Assembly (NCBI GenBank): GCA_028285525.1
Contig: JANQOZ010000001.1
Coordinates: forward strand, 47,667-111,666
Origin: Lysobacterales bacterium
GTDB taxonomy: Bacteria > Pseudomonadota > Gammaproteobacteria > Xanthomonadales > SZUA-38
Reading direction: 5' to 3'
Length of the DNA stretch: 64,000 nt
Each line of letters opens with the position of its first letter. Within the stretch, counting starts at the first letter, position 1. The notes under the pieces are model-generated. The model was given only the letters and a program-made list of their open reading frames with translations, had not been told where the DNA came from and made no database searches. Positions 1 to 9,575 of the stretch are shown here, in pieces. Made by a program: the position numbers and the translations under genes.

Positions 1-1219
1 GGACAACCGTCAGGGTCACCGGGATCAGCGGCAGCCCTTTCACCAGCCAGCCGCCTTCCGACACCGCTTCAAAGGCATCGAGGTTCAGGCGGTACTGGCC
101 ACTTTTGGCGACGTCGCGGATTGGCTGGGGAATGAGCGTGGCGCACCAGCTCACGCCCCGTACCGACGCGGGCTCCGTATCGCTGATCGAAACGATAGAC
201 GTTTCCGCGAAGGACAGGTTGAGCTGAGACTCACTGATCACGGCCCCGACGGGAACGCTGGGTGGAACGGGGCTACATTTCACGGTCGACAATCCGAGTG
301 CTTCCGCACCGCGGTCAAATGCATCGAGCATCACGCGCTGGCCCTGCTCTGCCCAACGCGGATCCGTGTTGACAAGGAATGGTGCTCGATCGGTCGCGTC
401 ATAAAACGGCCGGGTCGGCAACGTAACCACCAGGTCGGTACGTGCATCGATTACCGGTTCGATATTAAAGGGGGCCTCGACAGCTTGCACCGCCAGGACG
501 GCACTAACTGCATCAATACCGTTAGCCCAGCGGGTAACGATCCCGTTGATCCTAGCAACAGGCTGCGCGTCAGAGAGGTTCGGCCGATCCTCACTCAGGT
601 GCGCCACCTCCGCAGGAATTCCGAGATCCATTAGCGCCGTGGGCGCTACTGACACATTGAAACCCTCGATGACCGAAACCAGCTGGCTGTCACCACTCAA
701 GCGGTTGTCAGCCGGAGCAAGGGACACTCGGCTCAGATCGAGAAAGTCGCCACAGGATCCCGGTGCTGCAAGACGCGAAAGGTCCTGCGGCAGCGCACCG
801 AGCTCAAAGACCTCCAGCCAGGCCTGCCCTGAAGGCGCGAGGGGCCTGAACGCTCTAGCGCTAAAAAACTCGATGTCGACAGGTTCAAGCCCAGCCACAC
901 AGCTGTCGTCTACATCAATCATCAGTGGACCCTCCTCATACCCACCAGCCCATACGGCTGCCCAGGTGTCTCTAGGCCTCAGGAGGATTCTTAGCATCAG
1001 CGTGGCTTGTCCTGTCACGCCGTCTCGAACTACTGCCCGCACAACAACGGCATCGTCGCTCACGTTGTGAACGTTGATCAGCGTGTCCAGCCCGTTTTCT
1101 GCGGAGAGCACCGGAAAGATCAGCGCGCTACCGGCGCCGTCAGCGGAGAGCTCGACGGCGTTAACGGCGCTGAAAGCGACGGCCATGGTCAGACCGAGGA
1201 GCCGCAGTAACCCATTCAT
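1..1219 (-). CDS. Exported protein of uncharacterised family, partial (C-terminus beyond window start)
   Basis: Minus-strand frame from ATG at 1219 (MNGLLRLLGLTMAVAFSAVNAVELSADGAGSALIFPVLSAENGLDTLINVHNVSDDAVVVRAVVRDG...) stays open to position 1; signal peptide; absent from the ORF track because it has no stop in the window. Confidence 0.8.
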   Translation of the reverse strand, partial: MNGLLRLLGLTMAVAFSAVNAVELSADGAGSALIFPVLSAENGLDTLINVHNVSDDAVVVRAVVRDGVTGQATLMLRILLRPRDTWAAVWAGGYEEGPLMIDVDDSCVAGLEPVDIEFFSARAFRPLAPSGQAWLEVFELGALPQDLSRLAAPGSCGDFLDLSRVSLAPADNRLSGDSQLVSVIEGFNVSVAPTALMDLGIPAEVAHLSEDRPNLSDAQPVARINGIVTRWANGIDAVSAVLAVQAVEAPFNIEPVIDARTDLVVTLPTRPFYDATDRAPFLVNTDPRWAEQGQRVMLDAFDRGAEALGLSTVKCSPVPPSVPVGAVISESQLNLSFAETSIVSISDTEPASVRGVSWCATLIPQPIRDVAKSGQYRLNLDAFEAVSEGGWLVKGLPLIPVTLTVV

Positions 1220-1416
1220 AACTTCCCCAGCGCAAGATGCGCAGTGAACATGCCGAAGCAACGCCCGGCGGAGGAGATTCCCCTAACTGAGGACCTGACG
1301 GCGTCACGCAATGCCGTGGTTGGAGTGCAATTCTTGCAACGCTTGGCTTGAGACGGAAAAGCGGCAGATTTCGTCTATACCTATAGAAGCATTGATCTCA
1401 GAAGGGCAATCGTGGA

Positions 1417-2241
1417 ATGAAGGCAATTGGACAGGCGCTGCTGCTGTTCTTAACGCTGTTGTGGGCTTCGAAGGCCGCTGCTCAGCCCAACGACGTGATT
1501 TTCATCGGCGACTTTGAGCCACGAGACTTCGTGTATCAGCCCAATGAGCCGCTGGACGTCCTGTTTTTCTGCGAGCTGCTCTACACCGATGACAACACGC
1601 TCTCGCAGAATCGCTACTACTTCGATTTCGCCTTCGACGGCGGAGTCCAGGGTGGCTTTCGCGTAGACACCGGGGACTTTGTCACCGTCAACGGCAGCTA
1701 CACCATCACCAACGGGCAAATCACCTTCGACGCAACCAACGGTTTCGGCGCCGATTTTGCGATGACCACCGACACGATCACGCCGAGATTGGGCATTCCC
1801 GGCTTTTTTGGGGCGACCGGCAACGGGCTGGGGCGGCCGGCGCAGCTTGCGTGCATCGCCATCGGGCACGGCTACGATACGGCGACCGAAGTGTACGAAC
1901 GCTACGAGTGTCAGGACCAGCCGACCGCCGCCGGTACCTACAGCAACGTGATTGAGCTCAACGCATTTGATTCAACCATCAATGTGTTCGTGCCCGGGGC
2001 CGCATTTCGGCAGCGCGATTTTTTTGCCTCGGGCACCACAACGGGTGACCCAACGCTGATCGAGCGCAACGACTTTGGCATCTACCGGCGCGATGGAAAC
2101 CGCGTGTTCCTGGATTTCACGCTGGGCCCGCTGCCGCTGAACTTCAGCGACTGGAACACCGCCACCGCGGACGCATTGAACAACGCACTGGCAATCGACG
2201 AGTTTGATCCGCCGCTGCCGCCCTGCCAGCGAGTGAACTGA
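1417..2241 (+). CDS. Hypothetical exported protein
   Basis: 274 aa ORF; N-terminal signal peptide MKAIGQALLLFLTLLWASKAAAQ. Confidence 0.75.
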   Translation: MKAIGQALLLFLTLLWASKAAAQPNDVIFIGDFEPRDFVYQPNEPLDVLFFCELLYTDDNTLSQNRYYFDFAFDGGVQGGFRVDTGDFVTVNGSYTITNGQITFDATNGFGADFAMTTDTITPRLGIPGFFGATGNGLGRPAQLACIAIGHGYDTATEVYERYECQDQPTAAGTYSNVIELNAFDSTINVFVPGAAFRQRDFFASGTTTGDPTLIERNDFGIYRRDGNRVFLDFTLGPLPLNFSDWNTATADALNNALAIDEFDPPLPPCQRVN

Positions 2242-2247
2242 GCGATC

Positions 2248-3915
2248 CTACAGCGGCTCCTCGAAGCCGTCGAAGAACAAAGGATCGGGCAGCCCGGTGT
2301 TGCCCCTCGGTGAGCTGAACAGCTCTACGACCCCGTCGGCAAGCTGATCGGCACCATAGATGATCCGGGATCCGTCTGGACTCACGTCAAAGAACGCCAC
2401 GCTGCCGCCGCTGACCAGCGGCGCGTTGATTTTCTGGATGGCGCCACCTTCGATCGACACGATGAACAGCTCGCTGACGCCCGGCGTATCCCGGTCCGCG
2501 AGAAACACAACGGCCCGGCCATCCGGAGTGATGACATAGCGGGTGATGCCGGTGCCCGCGGGAAATCCGTCGACCAGTGTCGTTACGGGTCCGCCGCCGA
2601 ACGGGACGCTGAACAATGCATTGACGGGTGGTTGACCTTTCGTAGCAACGCCACCGTCTTTGCCCGCCTGGCCAGGGACTGTGGCGTACACGACGGCCCT
2701 GACCTCATCGGCTAACTCGAAGGTACTGACAAAGTCACGATTCGACAATGGGGCATTCAGTTTGGTCGAATTGCCGCCGCCCGGCGGAACGCTGAAAAGA
2801 TCATTGGAAGCCTGGTAAAAGACCGAGCTGCCGTCAGCGCTGAGGACGAATGGTCCGACACTTCCCAACATTGGATCGCTCAATTTGACGCCCCCTCCAC
2901 CGCCGATGAGAACGCTGTACAGTTCAAGAAGGTTGTCCGTTTCCTGATCCGCCACGTAGAGAACCCGCAACCCGTCTGGGCTGATCTGGAACCGGAATAC
3001 CCGCCCGCCGCTGACGAGCGGGCTGTTGAGTGTCGTTATGGGGCCGCCATTAATGGGGACGCTGAATAACTCGTCGGTTCCAAGCTGGTTCACGGCGGCC
3101 AGGTAGAGCACGGTCGAGCCGTCGGGATGGATTCGAAAGTCGGATCCGTTCACGTCGCCATTCGCGGACAGTGGCTGGTTGAGCTTGGTCACGATACCTC
3201 CGGCCGCAGGTACGCTGTAGAGCTCCTGCACACGGTTAGTGTCCTGATCTGCAACGTAGACCACGGTGCCGCCGTCCGGACTGAAGATCGGATCAAAAAT
3301 GATTTGCCCGCCGCTGACCAGGTCATCGTTGAGCTTCGTCACCGCGCCCCCGGATGCGGGAACGCTGTAAAGTTCGATCACGCCGTTCCGCGTCTGGTCG
3401 CCCGTATAGATGACTCTTTCCATATTGGGGCCAAAGAAAAAATCTCTGATATCTCCTCCCGCCGGCAGCGGGTCATTGAGTTTCTCCACGTTGCCGCCCT
3501 CGATCGGGACGGTGAACAGCTCGAAGACGTCCTCGGAGTCTTGAGAGGCGACAAAAAGGGCTTTGGTGCCGTCCGGGCTCAGGAGAAAGCCGTTAAACCG
3601 AACGTCGCGCCCCCCGTCCAGCGGTTCATTCAGCTTGGTCGGCGCGCCGCCGCCGATGGACACGCTGTAAAGCTCACGCACCTCGTCGATGTCCTGGTCG
3701 GCCAGGTAAACGACCCTGACGCTGTCGGCGCTGACGGCGAAGAGAAGGACCTCACCTCCCTCGACCAGCGGTCCATTCAGTCTCACCGATTCACCCTGCG
3801 CAAACGCCGACACTGGGATCACAAGCAGCGAGATGAACCACGCCAGTACCAGCCAGACATAGGGCCGAAATGCCAGCCTTGGCCTCTCCAAACAAAATTC
3901 CATTTTGCTATGCAT
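2248..3915 (-). CDS. TolB/PD40-like beta-propeller exported protein with C-terminal FFDGFE tail
   Basis: 555 aa ORF; about ten repeats of the type 'GG.(V/I)TKLN.PL..GG.V..F..SPDG..V.Y.ADQ....ELYSVP..GG'; signal peptide; ends DPLFFDGFEEPL. Confidence 0.85.
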   Translation of the reverse strand: MHSKMEFCLERPRLAFRPYVWLVLAWFISLLVIPVSAFAQGESVRLNGPLVEGGEVLLFAVSADSVRVVYLADQDIDEVRELYSVSIGGGAPTKLNEPLDGGRDVRFNGFLLSPDGTKALFVASQDSEDVFELFTVPIEGGNVEKLNDPLPAGGDIRDFFFGPNMERVIYTGDQTRNGVIELYSVPASGGAVTKLNDDLVSGGQIIFDPIFSPDGGTVVYVADQDTNRVQELYSVPAAGGIVTKLNQPLSANGDVNGSDFRIHPDGSTVLYLAAVNQLGTDELFSVPINGGPITTLNSPLVSGGRVFRFQISPDGLRVLYVADQETDNLLELYSVLIGGGGGVKLSDPMLGSVGPFVLSADGSSVFYQASNDLFSVPPGGGNSTKLNAPLSNRDFVSTFELADEVRAVVYATVPGQAGKDGGVATKGQPPVNALFSVPFGGGPVTTLVDGFPAGTGITRYVITPDGRAVVFLADRDTPGVSELFIVSIEGGAIQKINAPLVSGGSVAFFDVSPDGSRIIYGADQLADGVVELFSSPRGNTGLPDPLFFDGFEEPL

Positions 3916-4134
3916 TCAACCGTCCCGGACCAGCCCATTAGAAAACGGCGCTGGGCGAAGCTTGGCCAGGCCGCTTCGCCGCGCACTCGAGTATGAGCGT
4001 GCATGACCAGCGTTTGAGCGACCGTGGTAATCAGCGTTGAATCGTCTGACAGAACGCCTATCGCGTTTGGCCGTGGTTTAGGTAAGCGGGGTTGGGGCTT
4101 GGCACTGGTGGGGGCGGTCGAGAACTGAATTGGA

Positions 4135-4173
4135 GAATAAGAATGCCGCTGGGGAAGAAGTTTCCCCAGCGGC
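4135..4173 (-). terminator. Rho-independent-like terminator downstream of the 4210..7026 gene
   Basis: Perfect 12-bp stem GCCGCTGGGGAA/TTCCCCAGCGGC (4145-4156/4162-4173), 5-nt loop, followed on the minus strand by ATTCTTATTCTCC. Confidence 0.65.
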
Positions 4174-4209
4174 CTTGGCGTCGTTTCGGTAACGAGGTTT
4201 CGCCTGGCC

Positions 4210-7026
4210 TCAGTCGTCGCCTTCGAAGCTGCTGTTGAAGATCGTGTCGACCGAGATGTCGTAGAGCGTGGTCGTGAAACTCACCTCGTTGGCGATGCCA
4301 ACCATCGGCTTGCCTTCGGGACCGGTGAACACCACGATGCCCTCGGGGGCGAGATCCCGGGCCAGCGTTGGGTCAATCAGCAGCGCATCTTCGTCAAACG
4401 CCTGGGTGAAGTCCCGGTTGTTGACGTACTGGAGGAACGTCACGTTGCGAGGGTCGGTCACGTCATACGCGGCCACGCCGCCGATGCGCTCAAGGCCGAC
4501 ATAGGCCACCACACGGCCATCAGGCAACGTAGCGACGGCCAGCGCTTCCGGCTCTGGACCCTTGTTGTCGCTGCGGCTTTCCAGACTCGGACCTTCATCG
4601 TTGTTGGAGTTGAAGTGGTCCGGAAAGGCGGCGGCGGTTCGCTGCTCAAGATCGTCACCGCTGTCGTACACAAGGTTGCCAAACCGATCCCAGATGGTAA
4701 ACGAGCGGGCACCATACACCTGCAGCCGCTCGAGCTCCGGGTCATCGTCCAGATTACCGTCGACCGTCGAGGCACCCAGCCGGCCGAGCTGCTCGTTCTG
4801 CTGCAGATCGGTCGCGTTGGGGAAGACGGTCGGGTCCAGCGTCAGATCGCCGATCCGCTCGTCCTCGCCGCGATCGTCCCCCTCGTTGGCGGTGACGAAG
4901 TAGGTATTGCCGTCAGCGTCGGCGTAGGTCGCGATCGTGTCGGGCATGAACATGCCCCAGACCGGCCAGTTGGTGATGTTGATCGCGTTGTCGCGATCGG
5001 ACGCATCCAGACCGGCGGGCTGTGTGAAATCGATCAGGCCCAGGACAACCGGTGTCGGCTCCGGGTTGAGCGGCACGCTGCCGTCGACCGGGATCGGGGT
5101 GTCGAGCAGGCCAAAGTCGTTGTCGTTGAGCACCGCGAGACGACCGTCCGGCAGGAGCGCCAAACCTTCAGGCTTGTCGCCAGCCTGATAACCGATCGAC
5201 GGCAGGTTGGTGATTTTGACTTTATCGACCGGCCTGATGCCGAGCCCCGCGAGATCATCCGGCGTGTGTTGCTCAAGCGTCAAGCCTGCGTTGAGCGCCG
5301 GTGCGCTGGGATCACGCAGGTTCGTGGCACCCAGCAGGCTGATCTTGGAAATCGGCTTCTTCGCTGTGGCGCTGACCGCCGAATCGCGTTCGATCACGTA
5401 GAACTCGCTGTTGCCCGCATAGACAGCATCACCGATTTTGTCGACATTCCCCTCGCGGAACGCGGGCTTATTGAGCACGTAAACATATTCGGCGACCACC
5501 GACCCGTCAGCCGGGTCGATGCCGAGCATGCGAATGATACGAGAGGCGTCACCGGCGGCGCGGTCGGGGTTGGACAGCGGCGTTTGGATAAACGCATAGA
5601 GAATGCCGGCATCCGTATCCAGGGCCATCGCCTCAAAGCCGCGGTTGCGGCGCCGGTTGGCGTATTCCGCCGGCAGCGTTTCGCTGCCATAGGTGCCAAC
5701 GGGCTGACCAGCGGCGGCCGCGGTGCCTTCCGGGATGTAGCGGTTCAGCAGCTGACCGGCCGGATCGAACTGGTAAATCGCCGGACGGTACTCATCCACC
5801 ATCCAGTAGTTGCCGGCGCCGTCGATCACCACACCTTCGAGGTCCGCACCGAACTCATCGAGCGGCAGCGCGTTGCCATTCAGATCCACCGGCTCTTCGT
5901 CTGCCCCATCGATGTTCGGCAACCCGGTGATGGGCGTCGTGCCGTCCGCACGGGTGAGCAGCAGCGTGTCGGTGATGCTGATCGTGTTGTCGGTCGCCAG
6001 CTCGAAGCGGACGACGCGTGCCTGGTAGTCCGGCAGCACAAACGGGCGCTCCACCGCGCCGTCGTTGTCCACATCCGTCGGCTCCCCGTTCGGACCGCGA
6101 TCGGGCACGGTCACAAACTGCAGCGCGCCCGACGTGGCGTCCATGCCTTCGTACCAAAGACCTGAGAATCCACCAAGCAGAATCTCCTGGCCTGCGGGCG
6201 TTGTGCCCAGCACCGGGAGGGCGGGAAATTCGATGCTCGCGGCGGCCGGCAGCCCCCGGGAATGGTCTTTCAGACCCAAGGGCAGCACGTCCAGGACCGT
6301 TGCGGTGGCGAGATCAACAACGCCGACGGCGTTAGCTTCTTGAAGCGTCACGTAGGCGACGTCGCCTGCCGGCGAAACGGCCACATACTCAGGCTCCAGG
6401 TCGCGGCCGGCGACCGTGCCGTCAAAGATGCGGACACCGCGAGCACGCAGGGTTGCCTCCTGGCCGTCAAAGGCCGAGAAGTCCGCCAGCTGGGCTGTTG
6501 CCTTATCCAAACCCTCGGTCAGATCGATGACCGTCACCGAGCCGCGCGGGTCGGTGCCATTCGGTTCGCCCTCGTTGGCCGACAAAATGTAATTGCCGTC
6601 GGGGCTGAAAACCACGTTATCGGGCAGGACGCCGGCACCAAAAATTCGCAGCAGATTGCCGTCGGGATCAAACACCGCGATCACGCCTGGCGTCGTGGCG
6701 CTGGCGCTTTCGATGGCGGCGGCAATCAGGCCGTCGTTAGCGGCGACGCTGGTCACTCCCGCACCGTAGGGAGATACATCGATCTGCAGCAACAGCACCG
6801 GCGTATCGGGATCGCTGATGTCGATGACGTCCACAGTGTTGTCATTGGAGTTGGTCACGAACACCCTGCCCGTGCTGGAGTCGTGACTTAAGATCTCAGC
6901 GCCATTGCCGGCGAAGCTGCCGCGCAGGTCGAGCTGGAAATCCGGTGTGCCTGCGGTTGCAGTGATGGTGGCGGTGGCTAGGGTAATAGCCGCCGTCAGA
7001 GTTCGAAAACGGGGTTTATGGGTCAT
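4210..7026 (-). CDS. Choice-of-anchor I-type propeller with inserted esterase-like/phytase-like domain, exported
   Basis: 938 aa; flanking segments 'FVTNSNDNTVDVIDISDP' and 'YGARSFTIWDRFGNLVYDSGDDLEQ...GPEPEALAV...YVGLERIGGVAAYDVTDP'; middle 'GFSGLWYEGMD...RGPNGEPTD...DLEGVVIDGAGNYWMVDEYRPAIYQFDPAG'; ends TIFNSSFEGDD. Confidence 0.85.
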   Translation of the reverse strand: MTHKPRFRTLTAAITLATATITATAGTPDFQLDLRGSFAGNGAEILSHDSSTGRVFVTNSNDNTVDVIDISDPDTPVLLLQIDVSPYGAGVTSVAANDGLIAAAIESASATTPGVIAVFDPDGNLLRIFGAGVLPDNVVFSPDGNYILSANEGEPNGTDPRGSVTVIDLTEGLDKATAQLADFSAFDGQEATLRARGVRIFDGTVAGRDLEPEYVAVSPAGDVAYVTLQEANAVGVVDLATATVLDVLPLGLKDHSRGLPAAASIEFPALPVLGTTPAGQEILLGGFSGLWYEGMDATSGALQFVTVPDRGPNGEPTDVDNDGAVERPFVLPDYQARVVRFELATDNTISITDTLLLTRADGTTPITGLPNIDGADEEPVDLNGNALPLDEFGADLEGVVIDGAGNYWMVDEYRPAIYQFDPAGQLLNRYIPEGTAAAAGQPVGTYGSETLPAEYANRRRNRGFEAMALDTDAGILYAFIQTPLSNPDRAAGDASRIIRMLGIDPADGSVVAEYVYVLNKPAFREGNVDKIGDAVYAGNSEFYVIERDSAVSATAKKPISKISLLGATNLRDPSAPALNAGLTLEQHTPDDLAGLGIRPVDKVKITNLPSIGYQAGDKPEGLALLPDGRLAVLNDNDFGLLDTPIPVDGSVPLNPEPTPVVLGLIDFTQPAGLDASDRDNAINITNWPVWGMFMPDTIATYADADGNTYFVTANEGDDRGEDERIGDLTLDPTVFPNATDLQQNEQLGRLGASTVDGNLDDDPELERLQVYGARSFTIWDRFGNLVYDSGDDLEQRTAAAFPDHFNSNNDEGPSLESRSDNKGPEPEALAVATLPDGRVVAYVGLERIGGVAAYDVTDPRNVTFLQYVNNRDFTQAFDEDALLIDPTLARDLAPEGIVVFTGPEGKPMVGIANEVSFTTTLYDISVDTIFNSSFEGDD

Positions 7027-7088
7027 GTGCGCGCCTTTGATGACGTTTTAGTTAGCGGGGGAGCCGCAAGTAGACGGGACACGCTTTG

Positions 7089-7107
7089 CAAAACCGTTGC
7101 GGTTTTG
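7089..7107. repeat. Short perfect inverted repeat (hairpin) in the leader/promoter region of the 4210..7026 gene
   Basis: CAAAACCG-TTG-CGGTTTTG, 8-bp perfect arms. Confidence 0.5.
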
Positions 7108-7295
7108 TGACAGAGATATTGCAGGCTCGACATACCCCCGGCGGGATGGTTCGTTTATGTTGTCAGCCTAGCGATTGGGGTCCTGTAACAAGTCGCTTGG
7201 GCGCCCGTATTTAGCGTGAGCAGAGCGATCAAAGCGTTCAGCAGTTCTGGACTAAGCCCGAAACCACGGCCATACATTTGGATTGAGCGAAACCT

Positions 7296-8129
7296 ATGCG
7301 CGCCGAAACGACCCACCAGCCACGCCCCAGGTTCCAACCCTGGCAACGCAACCTGATTGTGATTCTGGTCTTCCTCATAGCCGACCAGCTGGCGTTTCCG
7401 CTCTACGAATCTCTGGGGATCGAGATGAATTGGGATTCGCTGACCGAGCGGTTTTTATTGAATCACAGCTGGCAGTTCCTTCCGCCGCTGGCGATCGCTT
7501 CGTTGTTTTTCGGTTTTCGCCGGGCGCCCTGGGCACTCGGACTGCAGGACAGCCTGTGGACCGGTCTGGCCGTTGGGGTGTTTTGTACCCTCCCTATGCT
7601 GATTGGCTACGCAGTCTTCGGGACCTTCAGCCCAGGCGAGCGGCCGCTATGGAGCCAAACGGCGTACTCGCTGTTCCCCGGCGTGTTCGAAGAGATCTTT
7701 TTTCGGGGCTTTTTGTTCGGGCTGCTGTTCCGCTTCGGCGGCTGGGGCTTTCTGCCGGCGAGCCTTCTTGGCGCGGTGTTCTTCGGCGCAGGCCATATGT
7801 GGCAGGGTGCGGATCTCGCCGAGACCGCGGGCGTTGTCGCCATCACCGCCACCGGCGCGGTGTGGTTTGCCTATCTGTACGCGGAGTGGGACGACAACCT
7901 GTGGGTGCCGATCACCTTCCATGTGCTGATGAACGCCTGGTGGGGGCTGTTTGCGATCAGCGATACGGCCCTCGGGGGCGCCGTGGGCAACATCTTCCGG
8001 TTCGCGACGATTGCGCTGTCCATTGCCGTCACTGTTTGGATGGTGCGGCGGCGAGGCTCAGGCTCCCGGGTCCGCGGGCGCTGGCTTTCGCAGCGCTCCA
8101 CCCCGGAGCCCCTCAGTTCGCCGGCTTGA
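7296..8129 (+). CDS. CPBP-family intramembrane metalloprotease
   Basis: 277 aa membrane protein with EEIFFRGFLFG, GAGHMW and HVLMNAWWG motifs. Confidence 0.85.
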   Translation: MRAETTHQPRPRFQPWQRNLIVILVFLIADQLAFPLYESLGIEMNWDSLTERFLLNHSWQFLPPLAIASLFFGFRRAPWALGLQDSLWTGLAVGVFCTLPMLIGYAVFGTFSPGERPLWSQTAYSLFPGVFEEIFFRGFLFGLLFRFGGWGFLPASLLGAVFFGAGHMWQGADLAETAGVVAITATGAVWFAYLYAEWDDNLWVPITFHVLMNAWWGLFAISDTALGGAVGNIFRFATIALSIAVTVWMVRRRGSGSRVRGRWLSQRSTPEPLSSPA

Positions 8130-8183
8130 GATCAGCACCCAGCCAGAGGCTAAGATGTCACGGCACTACACGAAGCGAGCCCC

Positions 8184-8936
8184 ATGAATCGAGATAAATC
8201 CAGCAAGGTGTTGGTTCTCGGCCTGACGCTATTTGCGCTGCAGGCCCTGGCGCAGCAGTCCGACCATCAGGGCTTCGCCATTGAGGCCAACGGAAAGCGG
8301 CTCGTCGTTCGCCCCCAAACACCTGCCGAGGCTTACGGATATCTGCAGCAAACCTTGAGTCAGATGAGCTTTTTCGACGCGAATGGATATGACGTGGCTC
8401 TGCCCGCTCATCAGGGCTTCGACGCGGACGGAGAGATCGGGAGCCTCAACTCGTTTGCCAGTGAGGTTTATCGCGAGGCGGATTTTGCTTCTGCCATGGC
8501 GAAACTGCGTGAACGCAAGCCCATGCTTCAGCAGGCCCTGGAGTGGTTCTCGACACTCGACGACTCGTTACCGTTTTACGTGCCAACGGAGTACACGGTT
8601 GTCCTGACGCTCTATGGCCCCGGTGGCTCCTACAACCCGGAATCGGCGACCATCACCATGCTCACAACGCCGGATGGGCGCTTCAAAGGCGGCGGAGGTG
8701 CTCACACGATTGTTCACGAGATGATGCACATCGCGACGGAAGAAACGCTGGTGCAGCGTTTTGAGCTATCACACTGGGAAAAGGAGCGGCTGGTGGACGT
8801 GCTGTGCCAGCGGGAGCTGGGCCACGTGCTGAAGGATTATCAGCTCCAGCCGCTGGGCGACGCGCAGCTTGGCGAGGTGATTACGGACGTGCCGCTGGCC
8901 GGGCTGGCCGCGGCCCTCGCCAAGTATCGCAAGTGA
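8184..8936 (+). CDS. Exported putative metallopeptidase-like protein (HExxH motif)
   Basis: 250 aa; signal peptide; HTIVHEMMHIATEE motif. Confidence 0.6.
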   Translation: MNRDKSSKVLVLGLTLFALQALAQQSDHQGFAIEANGKRLVVRPQTPAEAYGYLQQTLSQMSFFDANGYDVALPAHQGFDADGEIGSLNSFASEVYREADFASAMAKLRERKPMLQQALEWFSTLDDSLPFYVPTEYTVVLTLYGPGGSYNPESATITMLTTPDGRFKGGGGAHTIVHEMMHIATEETLVQRFELSHWEKERLVDVLCQRELGHVLKDYQLQPLGDAQLGEVITDVPLAGLAAALAKYRK

Positions 8937-8949
8937 CCCGCGCGCCGGC

Positions 8950-9396
8950 TCAACGGTAGGCGAAGTTACCGTTGATGTAGGTGGTCAGGTTCTGAATCTC
9001 GTCTTCCTTAGCACGCATCTTGTTCGTCACCAGTTCACCGATGCCGAGTACGCCAACGACCTTGCGGCCGCGGACCACCGGCAGGTGGCGGATGTTCTGT
9101 TGCCCCATGACGCTGAGACACTCATCCAGAGTGTGCTGTTCACCGACGGTAACCACATCGGCTGTCATAATTTCTGAAACCGGCGTGTCAACGGATGCCT
9201 TGCGCTCCAGAATGATCTTCCGTGCGTAGTCGCGCTCCGAGATAACGCCTGCGAGGTTGTCGCGATCGTCGACAACCACCAACGCACCGCAGTCCTTTTC
9301 AGCCATCAATTCGAGGGCTTCAAATACGGGAGCGTCTTGGCGAACGCTGAAGACGTTGCGCCCTTTTTCGTCGAGAAACTGGCTGACTGTCGACAT
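8950..9396 (-). CDS. CBS-domain-pair protein
   Basis: 148 aa; two CBS repeats (ALVVVDDRDNLAGVISERDYARKIIL; HLPVVRGRKVVGVLGIGELV). Confidence 0.9.
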   Translation of the reverse strand: MSTVSQFLDEKGRNVFSVRQDAPVFEALELMAEKDCGALVVVDDRDNLAGVISERDYARKIILERKASVDTPVSEIMTADVVTVGEQHTLDECLSVMGQQNIRHLPVVRGRKVVGVLGIGELVTNKMRAKEDEIQNLTTYINGNFAYR

Positions 9397-9575
9397 GGCT
9401 TATCTCAAAATCTGATTTATGGCATCTCAAGGTGCACTAAGACGGGTGAAGAACGTGTGGAAACCCGGCGGCACCTTCCCTAACGCCAAGACTACGCTAT
9501 TTCGCGCAACTTCGACTGCCGAGCCTGTCCAGGAGGCTTTGCGGCGCTTCAGCCCAGCATTTTCAGGCTCATGGG

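Noticed and set aside
4615-6165. 516-aa plus-strand ORF
   Set aside because: Antisense to the strongly supported 938-aa choice-of-anchor/phytase-like gene; Arg/Val-rich shadow translation
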